Source: Desulfobaccales bacterium (GTDB lineage Bacteria; Desulfobacterota; Desulfobaccia; Desulfobaccales; 0-14-0-80-60-11). From it: a stretch of DNA of 64,000 bases. Location of the stretch: the NCBI GenBank assembly GCA_041648175.1, contig JBAZPO010000004.1:124001-188000 (forward strand), read 5' to 3'. Below, piece after piece: positions 1 to 7,785 of the stretch. The notes under the pieces were generated by a model, which was not told the DNA's origin, ran no database searches, and saw only the letters and a list, made by a program, of their open reading frames with translations. Every line of letters starts with the position of its first letter. Within the stretch, counting starts at the first letter, position 1. Position numbers and translations under genes: made by a program.

Positions 1-24
1 TCCTCGGTTCAGGCAGCCACCCCT

Positions 25-1911
25 TTGAAAACTGTCATTGTGGGGGGAGGGAAAGGAGGACATGAAGTTCTTCAGTTGATTGCCAGGGATCAGCATTACC
101 AGCGCCGCATCGACATTCTCGGGGTGGTTGATCTCAACAGCCAGGCCCAGGGAATCATCCTGGCCAGAAATATGGGTATCCCCACCTTTACCGATTGCTC
201 CCCCCTCCTGGAGTCAAATCCGGACCTTATTCTGGAACTTACCGGAGACCCCCGAGTGCGGGATAAAATTATTCAGCAAAAGGGGCCCGGCACCCAGATT
301 ATCGACCACAGTAAGGCGCGGCTTTTCTGGGATATTTTACATAGAGAAGAAGACCGGCTGCGGAGCAAGGTGGAGAGCGAAATCAGGATGGCCGGCCAAC
401 GCACTCGCTTTCAGAGAATATTCAACCACTTGCCCGATCCGGTCCTCGTGCTGCGCCCCAATTATTTAGTAGAGGAAGCCAATCTCCCCTTTCTGAACCG
501 CTTCCACAAGACGGCTCATGAGGTTATCGGCAAGCCGTGTTATGAAGTATTGCGTCAGTTCGAAGAGCCCTGTGACCGTATGGGCCTGACCTGTCCTTTG
601 CCGAGGGTTTTGGAGAAAGGGGAAACCGTCCAGATTTTGCAGCGCTCCGCCAACGGCGGCACGATTCGCTATGATGAAATCACCATGTCCCCTTTGTGTC
701 CGCCGGAAGGGACCAAAAAAAGGCTTATCGAAGTTATCAAAGATGTCACCCCTCGCAAGGAGTTGGAGGAGGCCCTGCAGAGTTCGGAAGAAAGGACCCG
801 GAAGGATAAGGCTTTTCTGGAGACCATTGTCAATGGCATTGCCGACCACATGATGGTGATCGACCTTAACTACCGGATCATCGAAGTGAACCGGGCTTTG
901 CTGGAGATGGTGGGTCTGAAACGGGAAGAAGTGGTGGGCAAACATTGTTACGAAGTGTCGCACCACTTGAAAGTCCCGTGCACTACTCCGGATCATCCCT
1001 GTCCTTTAAAAGAGGCGGTGGCTACGGGTAAGGCCGCCTCAGCCACGCATGTGCACTTTGATAAGGATCGCCGGGAGCACTATTATCACGTGATCTGCCA
1101 CCCGCTGTTTAATGAGGCAGGGCGGATTCATCGGGTAGTTGACCTGTCACGGGATATTACCCAGGAGATCCTGGCCCGCACGCATTTACTCCATGATGAC
1201 AAGATGACCTCTTTGGGAAAGTTGTCCGCCAGTGTGGTGCACGAAATCAATAATCCCCTTACCGGCATACTCAACTTCGTCAGTTTGATGGAAAGCATGA
1301 TGGGCCAGGAGGCCCTGAGCGAGGAGGAATTGGGTGATATCCGCCGCTATCTCGCCATGGTCCATAGTGAGACCGCCCGGATCGGCAGAACGATTGCCAA
1401 CCTCCTGGCCTTTGCGCGCAAAACCAATCCGGAATTCAAACCGCTGGACCTCAACGCCATAGCCGCGGAGACGTTGTCTCTGACCGGGTACCAAATGCGG
1501 CTCCAGGGAATTACCATGGAGCGTCAACTGGCTAAGAACCTGTTTCCGGTCCTGGCGGATAAGGGACAGATGAAGCAGACGTTTTTGAATCTCTTCCTGA
1601 ACGCTCAGGATGCCATGCCCCAGGGGGGGGTGCTCACCCTGGAAACGAAGAATTCCCGGCGCCACACGGTGGTGGTAAAGGTATCCGACACCGGAAGAGG
1701 TATCCCTAAGGAAAATTTCTCTCAGATCTTCGAACCGTTCTTTACGACGAAAAAGACCAGTTCCGGCGCGGGGCTGGGACTCTCCGTGGTGTACGGCATC
1801 GTCCGGGACCACCAGGGAACCATCAAAGTGGATAGCGTCCTGGGACAAGGGACCTCGTTTACCATTCGCCTGCCTGCCTTTAAGCCTGGAGAAAAAGATG
1901 CTGCCACATAA
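25..1911 (+). CDS. Multi-sensor histidine kinase with N-terminal Rossmann-like domain
   Basis: Sensor kinase of about 628 residues. Residues 1-100 look like a nucleotide-binding Rossmann domain (glycine-rich GGGKGG near residue 7, then strand/helix repeats). Two PAS domains follow (about 125-245 and 262-385), then a HisKA domain with phospho-acceptor His406 in a HEINNP H-box, and a HATPase_c domain with N-box near 530 and the DTGRGIP G1 box near 568. Both PAS domains carry a similar cysteine arrangement (CYE, then PC, then CPL), which suggests a metal or redox cofactor (inference). No membrane segment is seen, so it is probably cytoplasmic. The start is a TTG with no clear ribosome site, and the frame is open to the window edge, so the true start could lie upstream. 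It overlaps the downstream sigma-54 activator by 14 bases, which makes them a two-component pair. Confidence 0.9.
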   Translation: MKTVIVGGGKGGHEVLQLIARDQHYQRRIDILGVVDLNSQAQGIILARNMGIPTFTDCSPLLESNPDLILELTGDPRVRDKIIQQKGPGTQIIDHSKARLFWDILHREEDRLRSKVESEIRMAGQRTRFQRIFNHLPDPVLVLRPNYLVEEANLPFLNRFHKTAHEVIGKPCYEVLRQFEEPCDRMGLTCPLPRVLEKGETVQILQRSANGGTIRYDEITMSPLCPPEGTKKRLIEVIKDVTPRKELEEALQSSEERTRKDKAFLETIVNGIADHMMVIDLNYRIIEVNRALLEMVGLKREEVVGKHCYEVSHHLKVPCTTPDHPCPLKEAVATGKAASATHVHFDKDRREHYYHVICHPLFNEAGRIHRVVDLSRDITQEILARTHLLHDDKMTSLGKLSASVVHEINNPLTGILNFVSLMESMMGQEALSEEELGDIRRYLAMVHSETARIGRTIANLLAFARKTNPEFKPLDLNAIAAETLSLTGYQMRLQGITMERQLAKNLFPVLADKGQMKQTFLNLFLNAQDAMPQGGVLTLETKNSRRHTVVVKVSDTGRGIPKENFSQIFEPFFTTKKTSSGAGLGLSVVYGIVRDHQGTIKVDSVLGQGTSFTIRLPAFKPGEKDAAT

Positions 1912-3244
1912 AAAGATCAGCATCCTTGTGGTGGATGATGAGGTGAGCATCCGCGAATCTTTGCACGGTTGGCTAAAACGGGGCGGCTATCAGGTGGAAA
2001 CCGCGGCCGACGGGCTCGCGGCGCTGGATAAAATCCGGGAGAATCACTACGACATCGTGCTCATCGACGTTAAAATGCCAGAGATGGACGGCCTAACCCT
2101 GCTCAAGAAACTCAAGGAAAGCCAGGCCGACACGGCCATGCTCGTGATGACGGCCCACGGTGATATCCATGACGCCGTGGAAGCCATAAAGTTGGGGGCC
2201 TACGACTATCTGCTCAAGCCCTTCGAATTGGAGGAACTTAATTTCACCATCGAAAAAATGGTCGAGATGCAAAACCTGGCGATGGAGAACCTGATCCTAA
2301 AAGAGCGGCTGGCGACCATTACCCGCTTTGAAAACCTGGTGGGTCAGGCTCCGGTCATGCTCAAGCTGTTCGAAACCATCGTCAATGTCGCCCAAACCGA
2401 CGCCACCGTCTTGATCACCGGGGAAACCGGCACCGGCAAAGAACTGGTGGCCAGGGCCATCCATGCCCAGAGTTCCCGGTGTTATGCCCCCTTTATAGCC
2501 CTCAACTGTGGAGCCTTTACGGAGCATCTCCTGGAAAGCGAGCTCTTCGGACATGAAAAAGGCGCGTTTACGGACGCCAAATATACTAAGAAAGGTCGCC
2601 TGGAAATGGCCCATGGCGGAACCCTCTTCCTGGATGAGGTGGGTGACATCTCCATGAAGATGCAGATCGACCTGCTAAGAGTCCTGGAGACCCGGGAATT
2701 CACCCGGGTAGGCGGGACCATCCCGTTGCGCAGCAATTTCCGGGTCATCGCCGCCACCAACCAGGACCTCCACGAGGGCATTCGGTGCAAAACTTTTCGC
2801 CAGGACCTGTTCTACCGCCTGAACGTCATCCATCTCCCGGTGCCGCCCTTGCGGGAGCGTGCGGAAGATATTCCCCTGCTGGCGCAACATTTCCTGAGAC
2901 GCTACGCCACGGAGACCAAAAAGAAGATCGACTCTATCCTGCCAAAGGCCATGGAGGCGATGCAGCGCTATTCCTGGCCGGGAAACGTCCGGGAGTTGGA
3001 AAACGCCATTGAAAGGGCGGTCGTGGTGGGGAAAAGCCGGCAGATCAAGCCCGGTGACCTGCCTTTTGTAGCTGCAGACGGCGCCGCGGAATTGGGGGAA
3101 TTATCCCTGGAGGAACTGGAGCGCCAACATATTGCCCGGCTCCTGGCCTCCAAAGGCGGCAACCTCTCCAATGTGGCCAGGGTGCTGCGCATCAACCGCT
3201 CCACGCTCTACGAAAAAATCAAAAAATACGGCCTCACCTCTTGA
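1898..3244 (+). CDS. NtrC-family sigma-54-dependent response regulator
   Basis: Response regulator of 448 residues that activates sigma-54 promoters. It has an N-terminal receiver domain (acidic DD near residue 12, phospho-acceptor Asp in LIDVKMPEMDG, conserved KPF), a central AAA+ domain with Walker A GETGTGKE, the sigma-54-contacting GAFTDA loop and Walker B GGTLFLDE, and a C-terminal Fis-type helix-turn-helix. A GGAG-type ribosome site lies inside the end of the kinase gene, and the 14-base overlap implies translational coupling. A sigma-54 promoter is visible at 6093-6109, in front of the GcvH-like operon. That makes this regulator the obvious candidate activator, although the link is inferred from proximity only. 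Confidence 0.95.
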   Translation: MLPHKKISILVVDDEVSIRESLHGWLKRGGYQVETAADGLAALDKIRENHYDIVLIDVKMPEMDGLTLLKKLKESQADTAMLVMTAHGDIHDAVEAIKLGAYDYLLKPFELEELNFTIEKMVEMQNLAMENLILKERLATITRFENLVGQAPVMLKLFETIVNVAQTDATVLITGETGTGKELVARAIHAQSSRCYAPFIALNCGAFTEHLLESELFGHEKGAFTDAKYTKKGRLEMAHGGTLFLDEVGDISMKMQIDLLRVLETREFTRVGGTIPLRSNFRVIAATNQDLHEGIRCKTFRQDLFYRLNVIHLPVPPLRERAEDIPLLAQHFLRRYATETKKKIDSILPKAMEAMQRYSWPGNVRELENAIERAVVVGKSRQIKPGDLPFVAADGAAELGELSLEELERQHIARLLASKGGNLSNVARVLRINRSTLYEKIKKYGLTS

Positions 3245-3281
3245 AAACAAAGTGCATCGAGGCCTCCGGCCTTAAGAATTC

Positions 3282-3920
3282 ATGCCTCCCCCCCCGTTTT
3301 TAGGCTTGGTGGCTTTGGGTCCGGTTGATCCGGAAATCCTGCGGCAGTTGCGTATCGCCATCACCAAAATTCTTTTCCTGCCGGCGCGAGTCCTGCGCCC
3401 CAAACCTTTACCCCTGCAAGCCTACCACATGGTACGGCAACAGTACCACTCCACCAGGCTCTTGGAACACTTATTAACCGACGATGATTCCCACGCCTTC
3501 CGGATATTAGGGGTTACCACGGCGGACCTCTTTATTCCGATATTTACCTTCGTTTTCGGTGAAGCCCAGTTGGAAGGAAAGGCTGCGATTATCTCCATGT
3601 TTCGGCTCCGGGGCGAAGTTGGGGGTTTCGCGACGCCAAAGTCTATTTTTTTAAGAAGACTCATCAAATTAAGCCTGCATGAATTGGGTCATACCTTCGG
3701 CCTGGGGCACTGCCGGCAAGATGGTTGTCTTTCAGGATTTTCCGCCAACCTGGAGACTTTTGACGGGAAGAACCTGGCCTTTTGCAAATATTGCCGGGCC
3801 CTTTTGATCGACTACTTTCGGGACAATGGACTGAAGCTACAACTTAAGCGGTACCAAGAAACTCCCGCACCAGGCGATCCCATCCCAGCTGAGGATAGGC
3901 GCCGAAGACATCGTCGATGA
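3282..3920 (+). CDS. Archaemetzincin-like zinc metalloprotease, Met-turn residue missing
   Basis: Protein of 212 residues of the archaemetzincin (AmzA, peptidase M54) family. The zinc motif HExxHxxGxxH is present (His133, Glu134, His137, His143) and is followed by the family's four cysteines (Cys144, Cys149, Cys168, Cys171), which in known structures bind a second zinc. The methionine normally found two residues after the second Cys, the metzincin Met-turn, is Ser151 here. No signal peptide, so cytoplasmic. The ribosome site before the ATG is weak. The 3' end overlaps the convergent GcvH-like gene by 77 bases, and the Arg/His-rich tail comes from that overlap. Family assignment is firm, while activity with Ser in the Met-turn position is uncertain. 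Confidence 0.85.
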   Translation: MPPPPFLGLVALGPVDPEILRQLRIAITKILFLPARVLRPKPLPLQAYHMVRQQYHSTRLLEHLLTDDDSHAFRILGVTTADLFIPIFTFVFGEAQLEGKAAIISMFRLRGEVGGFATPKSIFLRRLIKLSLHELGHTFGLGHCRQDGCLSGFSANLETFDGKNLAFCKYCRALLIDYFRDNGLKLQLKRYQETPAPGDPIPAEDRRRRHRR

Positions 3921-4725
3921 TCATGCCCCCGGAAGGCATCGTCACCCCTACCATGGATTCAAGCATTCCCAAAAGCCGGTGGGATTCATGCTCCATCCAG
4001 GCGACATTGCACTGGCCAAAAAGCATCTTTTCCAGGTCCGGCTTCAGATTGGTGGGGGTAACCACGAACAGCCAGCCCTCGCCATACGGGTCATCATGCG
4101 GCAGTCTGGGATTTTGCCGGACCCTGGGATTCACCGCCTCAATGACTCCATCCAGCGGCGCCAGGACCGCGGCTGGTTTCCCCTGGCGGCTCAGGGTCAA
4201 CGCCACTTCATCTGCGTGAATCTCCTTCCCGAGGTCGGGGAGCATGATTTTAGCGGCGGGACCAAGGACCTTTTGGGAAAAGTCGTCTAAACCGATGCGG
4301 ACTCGACCGGCATGCTCCAGCGCGACCCAGGTATGACCACGGTGGAGAAAGCTGGAGGTCGGCACCGTAATGCCGAAAACCTCTTGCACTTTGGGTTTTT
4401 CCGGGGCCAGAAAGAAATCTAATTGCTCTTCCAGGAGCTCATCAAAGGAACATTGATGACAATGTCTGGTCTTCATCAATTGGCACTTTGGCTGCTCCCC
4501 GGAGCGTTGGTGCATCTTTTTCTCCCAGGCGGCAGCATGACCCTTCTTAGCCCGCGGCTGTTGGTCGGCCTGCCTCCCGGCCAAATTGTCGGACGCGGCT
4601 TCGGTCATGGCCCGATCGAATTCACAGTTCGCACAATCGAAGTTCTTATTGCAGATCTTGAAATCGATCACGCAGGCTTCCATCCAGATGCAGGGCTTTT
4701 TCCCTTGGGTAATTTGGTTTGTCAT
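3844..4725 (-). CDS. GcvH-like protein with Cys-rich N-terminal extension
   Basis: Protein of 293 residues. Residues 113-293 are a glycine-cleavage-H-like (lipoyl-type beta barrel) domain with the HRGHTW, GLDDFSQK and HDDPYGEGWLF segments shared with the two upstream paralogs, plus a C-terminal extension not found in classical GcvH (about 125-130 residues). The residue aligned with the lipoyl lysine is Gly, with a Lys one position later, so lipoylation is doubtful. Residues 1-110 add two cysteine groups (Cys12, 18, 25, 31, 34 and Cys81, 89, 92), a likely metal-binding module. A GGAAGGTGAGG ribosome site precedes the start. It is the last gene of a three-paralog operon and overlaps the archaemetzincin gene tail to tail. 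Function unknown; a role in glycine cleavage is not supported because no gcvT or gcvP is nearby. Confidence 0.8.
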   Translation of the reverse strand: MTNQITQGKKPCIWMEACVIDFKICNKNFDCANCEFDRAMTEAASDNLAGRQADQQPRAKKGHAAAWEKKMHQRSGEQPKCQLMKTRHCHQCSFDELLEEQLDFFLAPEKPKVQEVFGITVPTSSFLHRGHTWVALEHAGRVRIGLDDFSQKVLGPAAKIMLPDLGKEIHADEVALTLSRQGKPAAVLAPLDGVIEAVNPRVRQNPRLPHDDPYGEGWLFVVTPTNLKPDLEKMLFGQCNVAWMEHESHRLLGMLESMVGVTMPSGGMIIDDVFGAYPQLGWDRLVREFLGTA

Positions 4726-4809
4726 GACCTCACCTTCCCCAGCTTACAAGCTGCACCGGCAGGCCGGAGCCTCGAGCGGCTGGCCCCGCCCTGCCAGGCC
4801 ATCGTGTTT

Positions 4810-5445
4810 TCATAGTTTCCTCTTCCAGCCTTTAGTTGTGAGCGGCAAGAAAAACTCCCGTTCCAGAGCTTGCCAGCCTAACTGGGGATAATGACCAAAG
4901 ACATCGTCAATTATCGAGCCGCCGTCCGGGAGAGTGCAGGTGGAGCCCATGAGGTTCAGCAAACGGTGAGCCTCTAAATCGATCCATTCGACATTGCCCT
5001 CTCCAAAAGCCAGGTTGTCCAGATTACGCTGGAGATTGATGGGCTTGACCAAAAACAGCCAGCCTTCTCCGTAAGGGTCATCGTGGACCAAGTTGAGCTG
5101 ACGACGCACCTTGGGGTTGATGGCCTCGATAATCCCATCCACTGGCGCCAGGAAGGCGGCTATACGTTTTTGCCTGACCAAAGCCATGCAAACGTGATCC
5201 TGACGGGAAATCTTTCCTACTTCAGGAAAGGTAAATTTGTCTGCCGGGCCCAAGACTTTCTGAGAAAAGTCATCCAATCCCACCCGCACCCGGTCGTCGC
5301 TTTCCACCACGGCCCAGGTGTGGCCCCGGTGCAAATAATAGGTATCGGTGGGCACTTGGAAGCCGAAGACCTCAGCCATCTGTGGCTGTGACCGCGCTGG
5401 CGGAGGTTCCCACCTCTCTTTCTCCACGTTTGTTTGCCTGGACAT
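4810..5445 (-). CDS. GcvH-like protein, middle paralog
   Basis: Protein of 211 residues with a GcvH-like domain from about residue 22. It shares HRGHTW, GLDDFSQKVLGP and DPYGEGWLF with its neighbours and the same C-terminal extension ending in a YPQLGW segment. It is the only one of the three with a lysine aligned to the lipoyl-lysine position (RQKRIAAF context), though the surroundings differ from the classical ESVKA. The first 20 residues are charged and low in complexity. A GGAGG ribosome site lies 8 bases before the ATG. It sits 14 bases downstream of the first paralog and 84 bases upstream of the third, so co-transcription is likely. Known GcvH relatives such as LbpA carry sulfur intermediates in some sulfur oxidisers; a carrier role here is only an analogy. 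Confidence 0.82.
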   Translation of the reverse strand: MSRQTNVEKERWEPPPARSQPQMAEVFGFQVPTDTYYLHRGHTWAVVESDDRVRVGLDDFSQKVLGPADKFTFPEVGKISRQDHVCMALVRQKRIAAFLAPVDGIIEAINPKVRRQLNLVHDDPYGEGWLFLVKPINLQRNLDNLAFGEGNVEWIDLEAHRLLNLMGSTCTLPDGGSIIDDVFGHYPQLGWQALEREFFLPLTTKGWKRKL

Positions 5446-5459
5446 GACCTATGCCTCCT

Positions 5460-6056
5460 TTATGATCTTGAGTTTGTGAACTTCTTTTTCAGGCTTTTTA
5501 AGAAAAACTCCTGGACCAGGGGCCGCCAGCCGATTTCCGGATAATGGCCATAGAGGTCATCAACGACGGTGCCGCCATCCGGCAGGGTAACGCCCACCGT
5601 GCTGTCCATAAGGTTAAGTAACCGGTGAAATTCTTCATCGATCCAGGTGGCGTTAGCTTCTCCGGAGAACAGATTGTCCAGGTTGCGCCCTAAATCAGTG
5701 GGTTTGAGCCTGAACAGCCAGCCTTCTCCGTAAGGATCATCGTGAATCAAGCTGGGCTTCTGGCGAATCTTGGGGTTAATGGCTTCGATTACGCCATCCA
5801 CCGGCGCCTCGAAGGAAGCCTTACGTCCCTGTTTGAACAGGGCCAGGCAGAGATGATCCTGGTAATTCACCTTGCCGACCTCGGGCAACTTGAGGTCGTC
5901 CGACGGACCCAGGATCTTCTGGGAAAAGTCATCCAAGCCCACCCGCACCCGGTCATCGCTTTCCACTACGGCCCAGGCATGGCCCCGATGCAAATAATAG
6001 GTCTCAGTGGGTACCTGAAAACCATAAATCTCCACCATTTTCGTATAATTATTCAT
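5460..6056 (-). CDS. GcvH-like protein, first gene of the operon
   Basis: Protein of 198 residues and first gene of the GcvH-like operon. It has the same HRGH, GLDDFSQK and HDDPYGEGWLF blocks and the extended C-terminus as the other two. The lipoyl-lysine position is Gly, with lysines two residues to either side. The ATG at 6056 is preferred over the in-frame ATG at 6068 because an AAAGGATGG ribosome site is well spaced for the later one and would overlap the earlier one. A sigma-54 promoter lies at 6093-6109, giving a predicted leader of about 25 bases. Regulation by the NtrC-type activator at 1898-3244 is inferred. The protein is soluble with no signal peptide; its exact role is not known. 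Confidence 0.82.
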   Translation of the reverse strand: MNNYTKMVEIYGFQVPTETYYLHRGHAWAVVESDDRVRVGLDDFSQKILGPSDDLKLPEVGKVNYQDHLCLALFKQGRKASFEAPVDGVIEAINPKIRQKPSLIHDDPYGEGWLFRLKPTDLGRNLDNLFSGEANATWIDEEFHRLLNLMDSTVGVTLPDGGTVVDDLYGHYPEIGWRPLVQEFFLKSLKKKFTNSRS

Positions 6057-6092
6057 GATGACATCCATCCTTTGGGGTTTGATCTATAGTGG

Positions 6093-6109
6093 AGCAATGA
6101 ATATGCCAA
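6093..6109 (-). promoter_or_regulatory. Sigma-54 (-24/-12) promoter of the GcvH-like operon
   Basis: On the reverse strand TTGGCATATTCATTGCT matches the sigma-54 consensus (TGGCAC, then TTGC) with GG and GC separated by exactly ten bases. It sits 37 bases upstream of the first GcvH-like start. Inverted copies of a GTTGTAA half-site (6178-6184 and 6256-6262), about 70-150 bases further upstream, could be activator sites; that part is weak. Confidence 0.75.
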
Positions 6110-6907
6110 CCCCCGCCCGCTAGTTTATCTTATTGATATTACTACTAAACCTATGTAAGGGCTCTTATTGTAGACCATTACAACCTGTTGGATAAAGCAA
6201 CAAGTAAATCCTCTTTAATCAGTTAATATATTGATTTAATTATTAAATATAACTTGTTGTAAATTCCTACGAATTAATCTAGAGGCAAGCGGCCTGACTT
6301 GACGGCGAAGGATGGTAACCCGGGGCGGGGGGGAGCTTAACTCTTGTGAGATTGCCACGAAATTTTTGGGGAAACCGAAATCCAAGACTCCTCACCAAAT
6401 GAATCTGTGGGATACTTGATTACCCCCAGTACAAGATTCCCATTGATTTTCTCATTTCTGGTATAAATTTTTAAACCAAAAGACCTGAACGATTTAGGAC
6501 GATAGATTATTTATTATGTGATATCATTAGGTTATATTTATGGTATGGCTTGGTATGATAAGTGCATGGATATATTGCATAGATGAACTGATTAAGGAAA
6601 CCCCCAATTCCCCCCTTAAAAGTTCATATACCAATTCTCCTTTTCACTGGCCGGGACTCCCCCTCTCGGCCAGTTTGTTTTTTTCCCTTAATTGTTCCAT
6701 TATATTGATTCGATTTGTTCACCTGCCGCCGTCGACAAACCAGATAGCACCATGCAAGATGGCTGTTCTTTCATTTGCAAACCACCGATAACTGTTGTAT
6801 TGGTATTTTAAACCTTATGGCGAGTGAATCCTTGTAAATGGCGCCATCGCAACGCCTGCTGACTCGATTGACCCTTTACAATCCATGAACCCAAAGGAAT
6901 AATCCTC
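6110..6907. other. AT-rich non-coding stretch
   Basis: About 800 bases without a convincing gene. An 83-codon frame at 6540-6791 has poor composition and no ribosome site. Base composition is clearly more AT-rich than the flanks. The only clear elements are the candidate activator repeats near 6180 and 6256 and a terminator-like hairpin at 6646-6684. Confidence 0.6.
6646..6684 (+). terminator. Rho-independent terminator, orphan
   Basis: An 8-bp stem (ACTGGCCG at 6646-6653 pairing with CGGCCAGT at 6667-6674) is followed by a T-rich run (TTGTTTTTTT). It points along the plus strand, but the genes on its left are transcribed the other way, so no gene ends here. It may end an unannotated small RNA or be a relic. 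Confidence 0.6.
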
Positions 6908-7198
6908 ATGCCCAGCGAAATTCTCAATCTAACGGCTCAAATAGTTATATCGCATGCCTCCATGACTGAACTAACTCCCAAAGAATTAATCGCGGAAATT
7001 AAGAGCATTCATGATGTCTTGGTTTCCTTGGATAAAGAAGTTGTAGTTACAGAACCCAAGCCCCCAGTGACCCGACAGCGCAAGCTTCGAAAAGTTAAAA
7101 TAGAAGCATCCCCTGAAGCCAACGCGGTTAAAAATGAGGAAGGGTTGCCTGTTGGAGATCCGGATTATATGGAGTTTATGGAAAGCCGGGAAGGGTAA
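6908..7198 (+). CDS. Short MucR/Ros-like protein lacking the zinc finger
   Basis: Protein of 96 residues. The first 45 residues (alternating hydrophobic/charged helices with an SHAS...LTPKELIAEIKSIH-type pattern) resemble the N-terminal helical region of MucR/Ros family regulators, which in known members mediates oligomerisation. The C-terminal Cys2-His2 zinc-finger half is absent, replaced by a basic linker (TRQRKLRKVK) and an acidic tail. An AAGGA ribosome site lies about 10 bases before the ATG. It may be a truncated regulator that acts by hetero-oligomerising, or a decayed gene. It lies in the AT-rich zone with other small regulators. Family assignment is moderate and made by eye. Confidence 0.5.
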   Translation: MPSEILNLTAQIVISHASMTELTPKELIAEIKSIHDVLVSLDKEVVVTEPKPPVTRQRKLRKVKIEASPEANAVKNEEGLPVGDPDYMEFMESREG

Positions 7199-7244
7199 GC
7201 GGAACCAGATAGTTACCTTGGTCATTAATTGTGATGGAGAAACC

Positions 7245-7583
7245 ATGAGCAAATACATGCATCTCACAGTCACTGTTAATCCTTATTATCAAAAGAATTT
7301 GGAGGATACTTATCCAAATTTGACTCGTCGTTTAAAGGCGTTAGATCAAGACTTGGTGGAACGGAATCCTTCACTTTATGCAATTGCGGGACAATTGGAT
7401 AAACTTCTTTATGCCTTCGATGGCACGCCGGTCAGAGAGGTGCTTCTCCGGCATAGAGATAGTCTTCGCAACCTTCATAAGGGCATTGAAGAGAATATAG
7501 CCGATTGGAATCTCGCCCAAGCTGATGGCCTTCTTTATAAGCTAGAGGATCTATTTGACAAAATAGAATCTGAATTAGATTAA
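7245..7583 (+). CDS. Hypothetical helical protein
   Basis: Protein of 112 residues that I do not recognise. The frame is open from 7134, but the ATG at 7245 is chosen because GGAGAAACC precedes it at good spacing and the upstream residues overlap the previous gene in another frame. It is predicted mostly helical, charged, with no cysteines, signal peptide or membrane segment. The C-terminal half has heptad-like leucines. It follows the MucR-like gene by 46 bases in the same direction and could be co-transcribed. Codon use and AT content resemble those of the surrounding low-GC zone rather than the rest of the window. Confidence 0.55.
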   Translation: MSKYMHLTVTVNPYYQKNLEDTYPNLTRRLKALDQDLVERNPSLYAIAGQLDKLLYAFDGTPVREVLLRHRDSLRNLHKGIEENIADWNLAQADGLLYKLEDLFDKIESELD

Positions 7584-7754
7584 GACTATAGTGGCAAACC
7601 ACTGAAAGAAATTGGTGACCTAAAGATCGATTTCTTTTCATCAATCCCCGAAGAGGGGCCAAAAGCAGATGCGGCCTCAAGCCACTCAAGACCCCCGTTC
7701 TGAAGTATTTTCTCCTGTAGTGGTCAAAATCAAAATTCTTGATTATTTTTATCA

Positions 7755-7768
7755 GTTCGTATATTAAC
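7755..7768 (+). promoter_or_regulatory. Candidate MarR operator (marR site)
   Basis: GTTCGTATATTAAC fits the GTTA-N2-AT-N2-TAAC pattern of the two stronger sites at 8235 and 8331 with mismatches in one half. The 16 bases 7754-7769 match the 8330-8345 site at 13 positions. It lies 17 bases upstream of the marR ATG, in a position suited to autoregulation. Confidence 0.45.
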
Positions 7769-7785
7769 CTAATCTAGGACCTCAG

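Noticed and set aside
4480..4496. Sigma-54-like TTGGCACTTTGGCTGCT on the plus strand
   Set aside because: It lies inside the GcvH-like coding region with no plus-strand gene downstream, so it is probably chance.
6540..6791. Open frame of 83 codons
   Set aside because: No ribosome site, odd composition, and it runs through a terminator hairpin.
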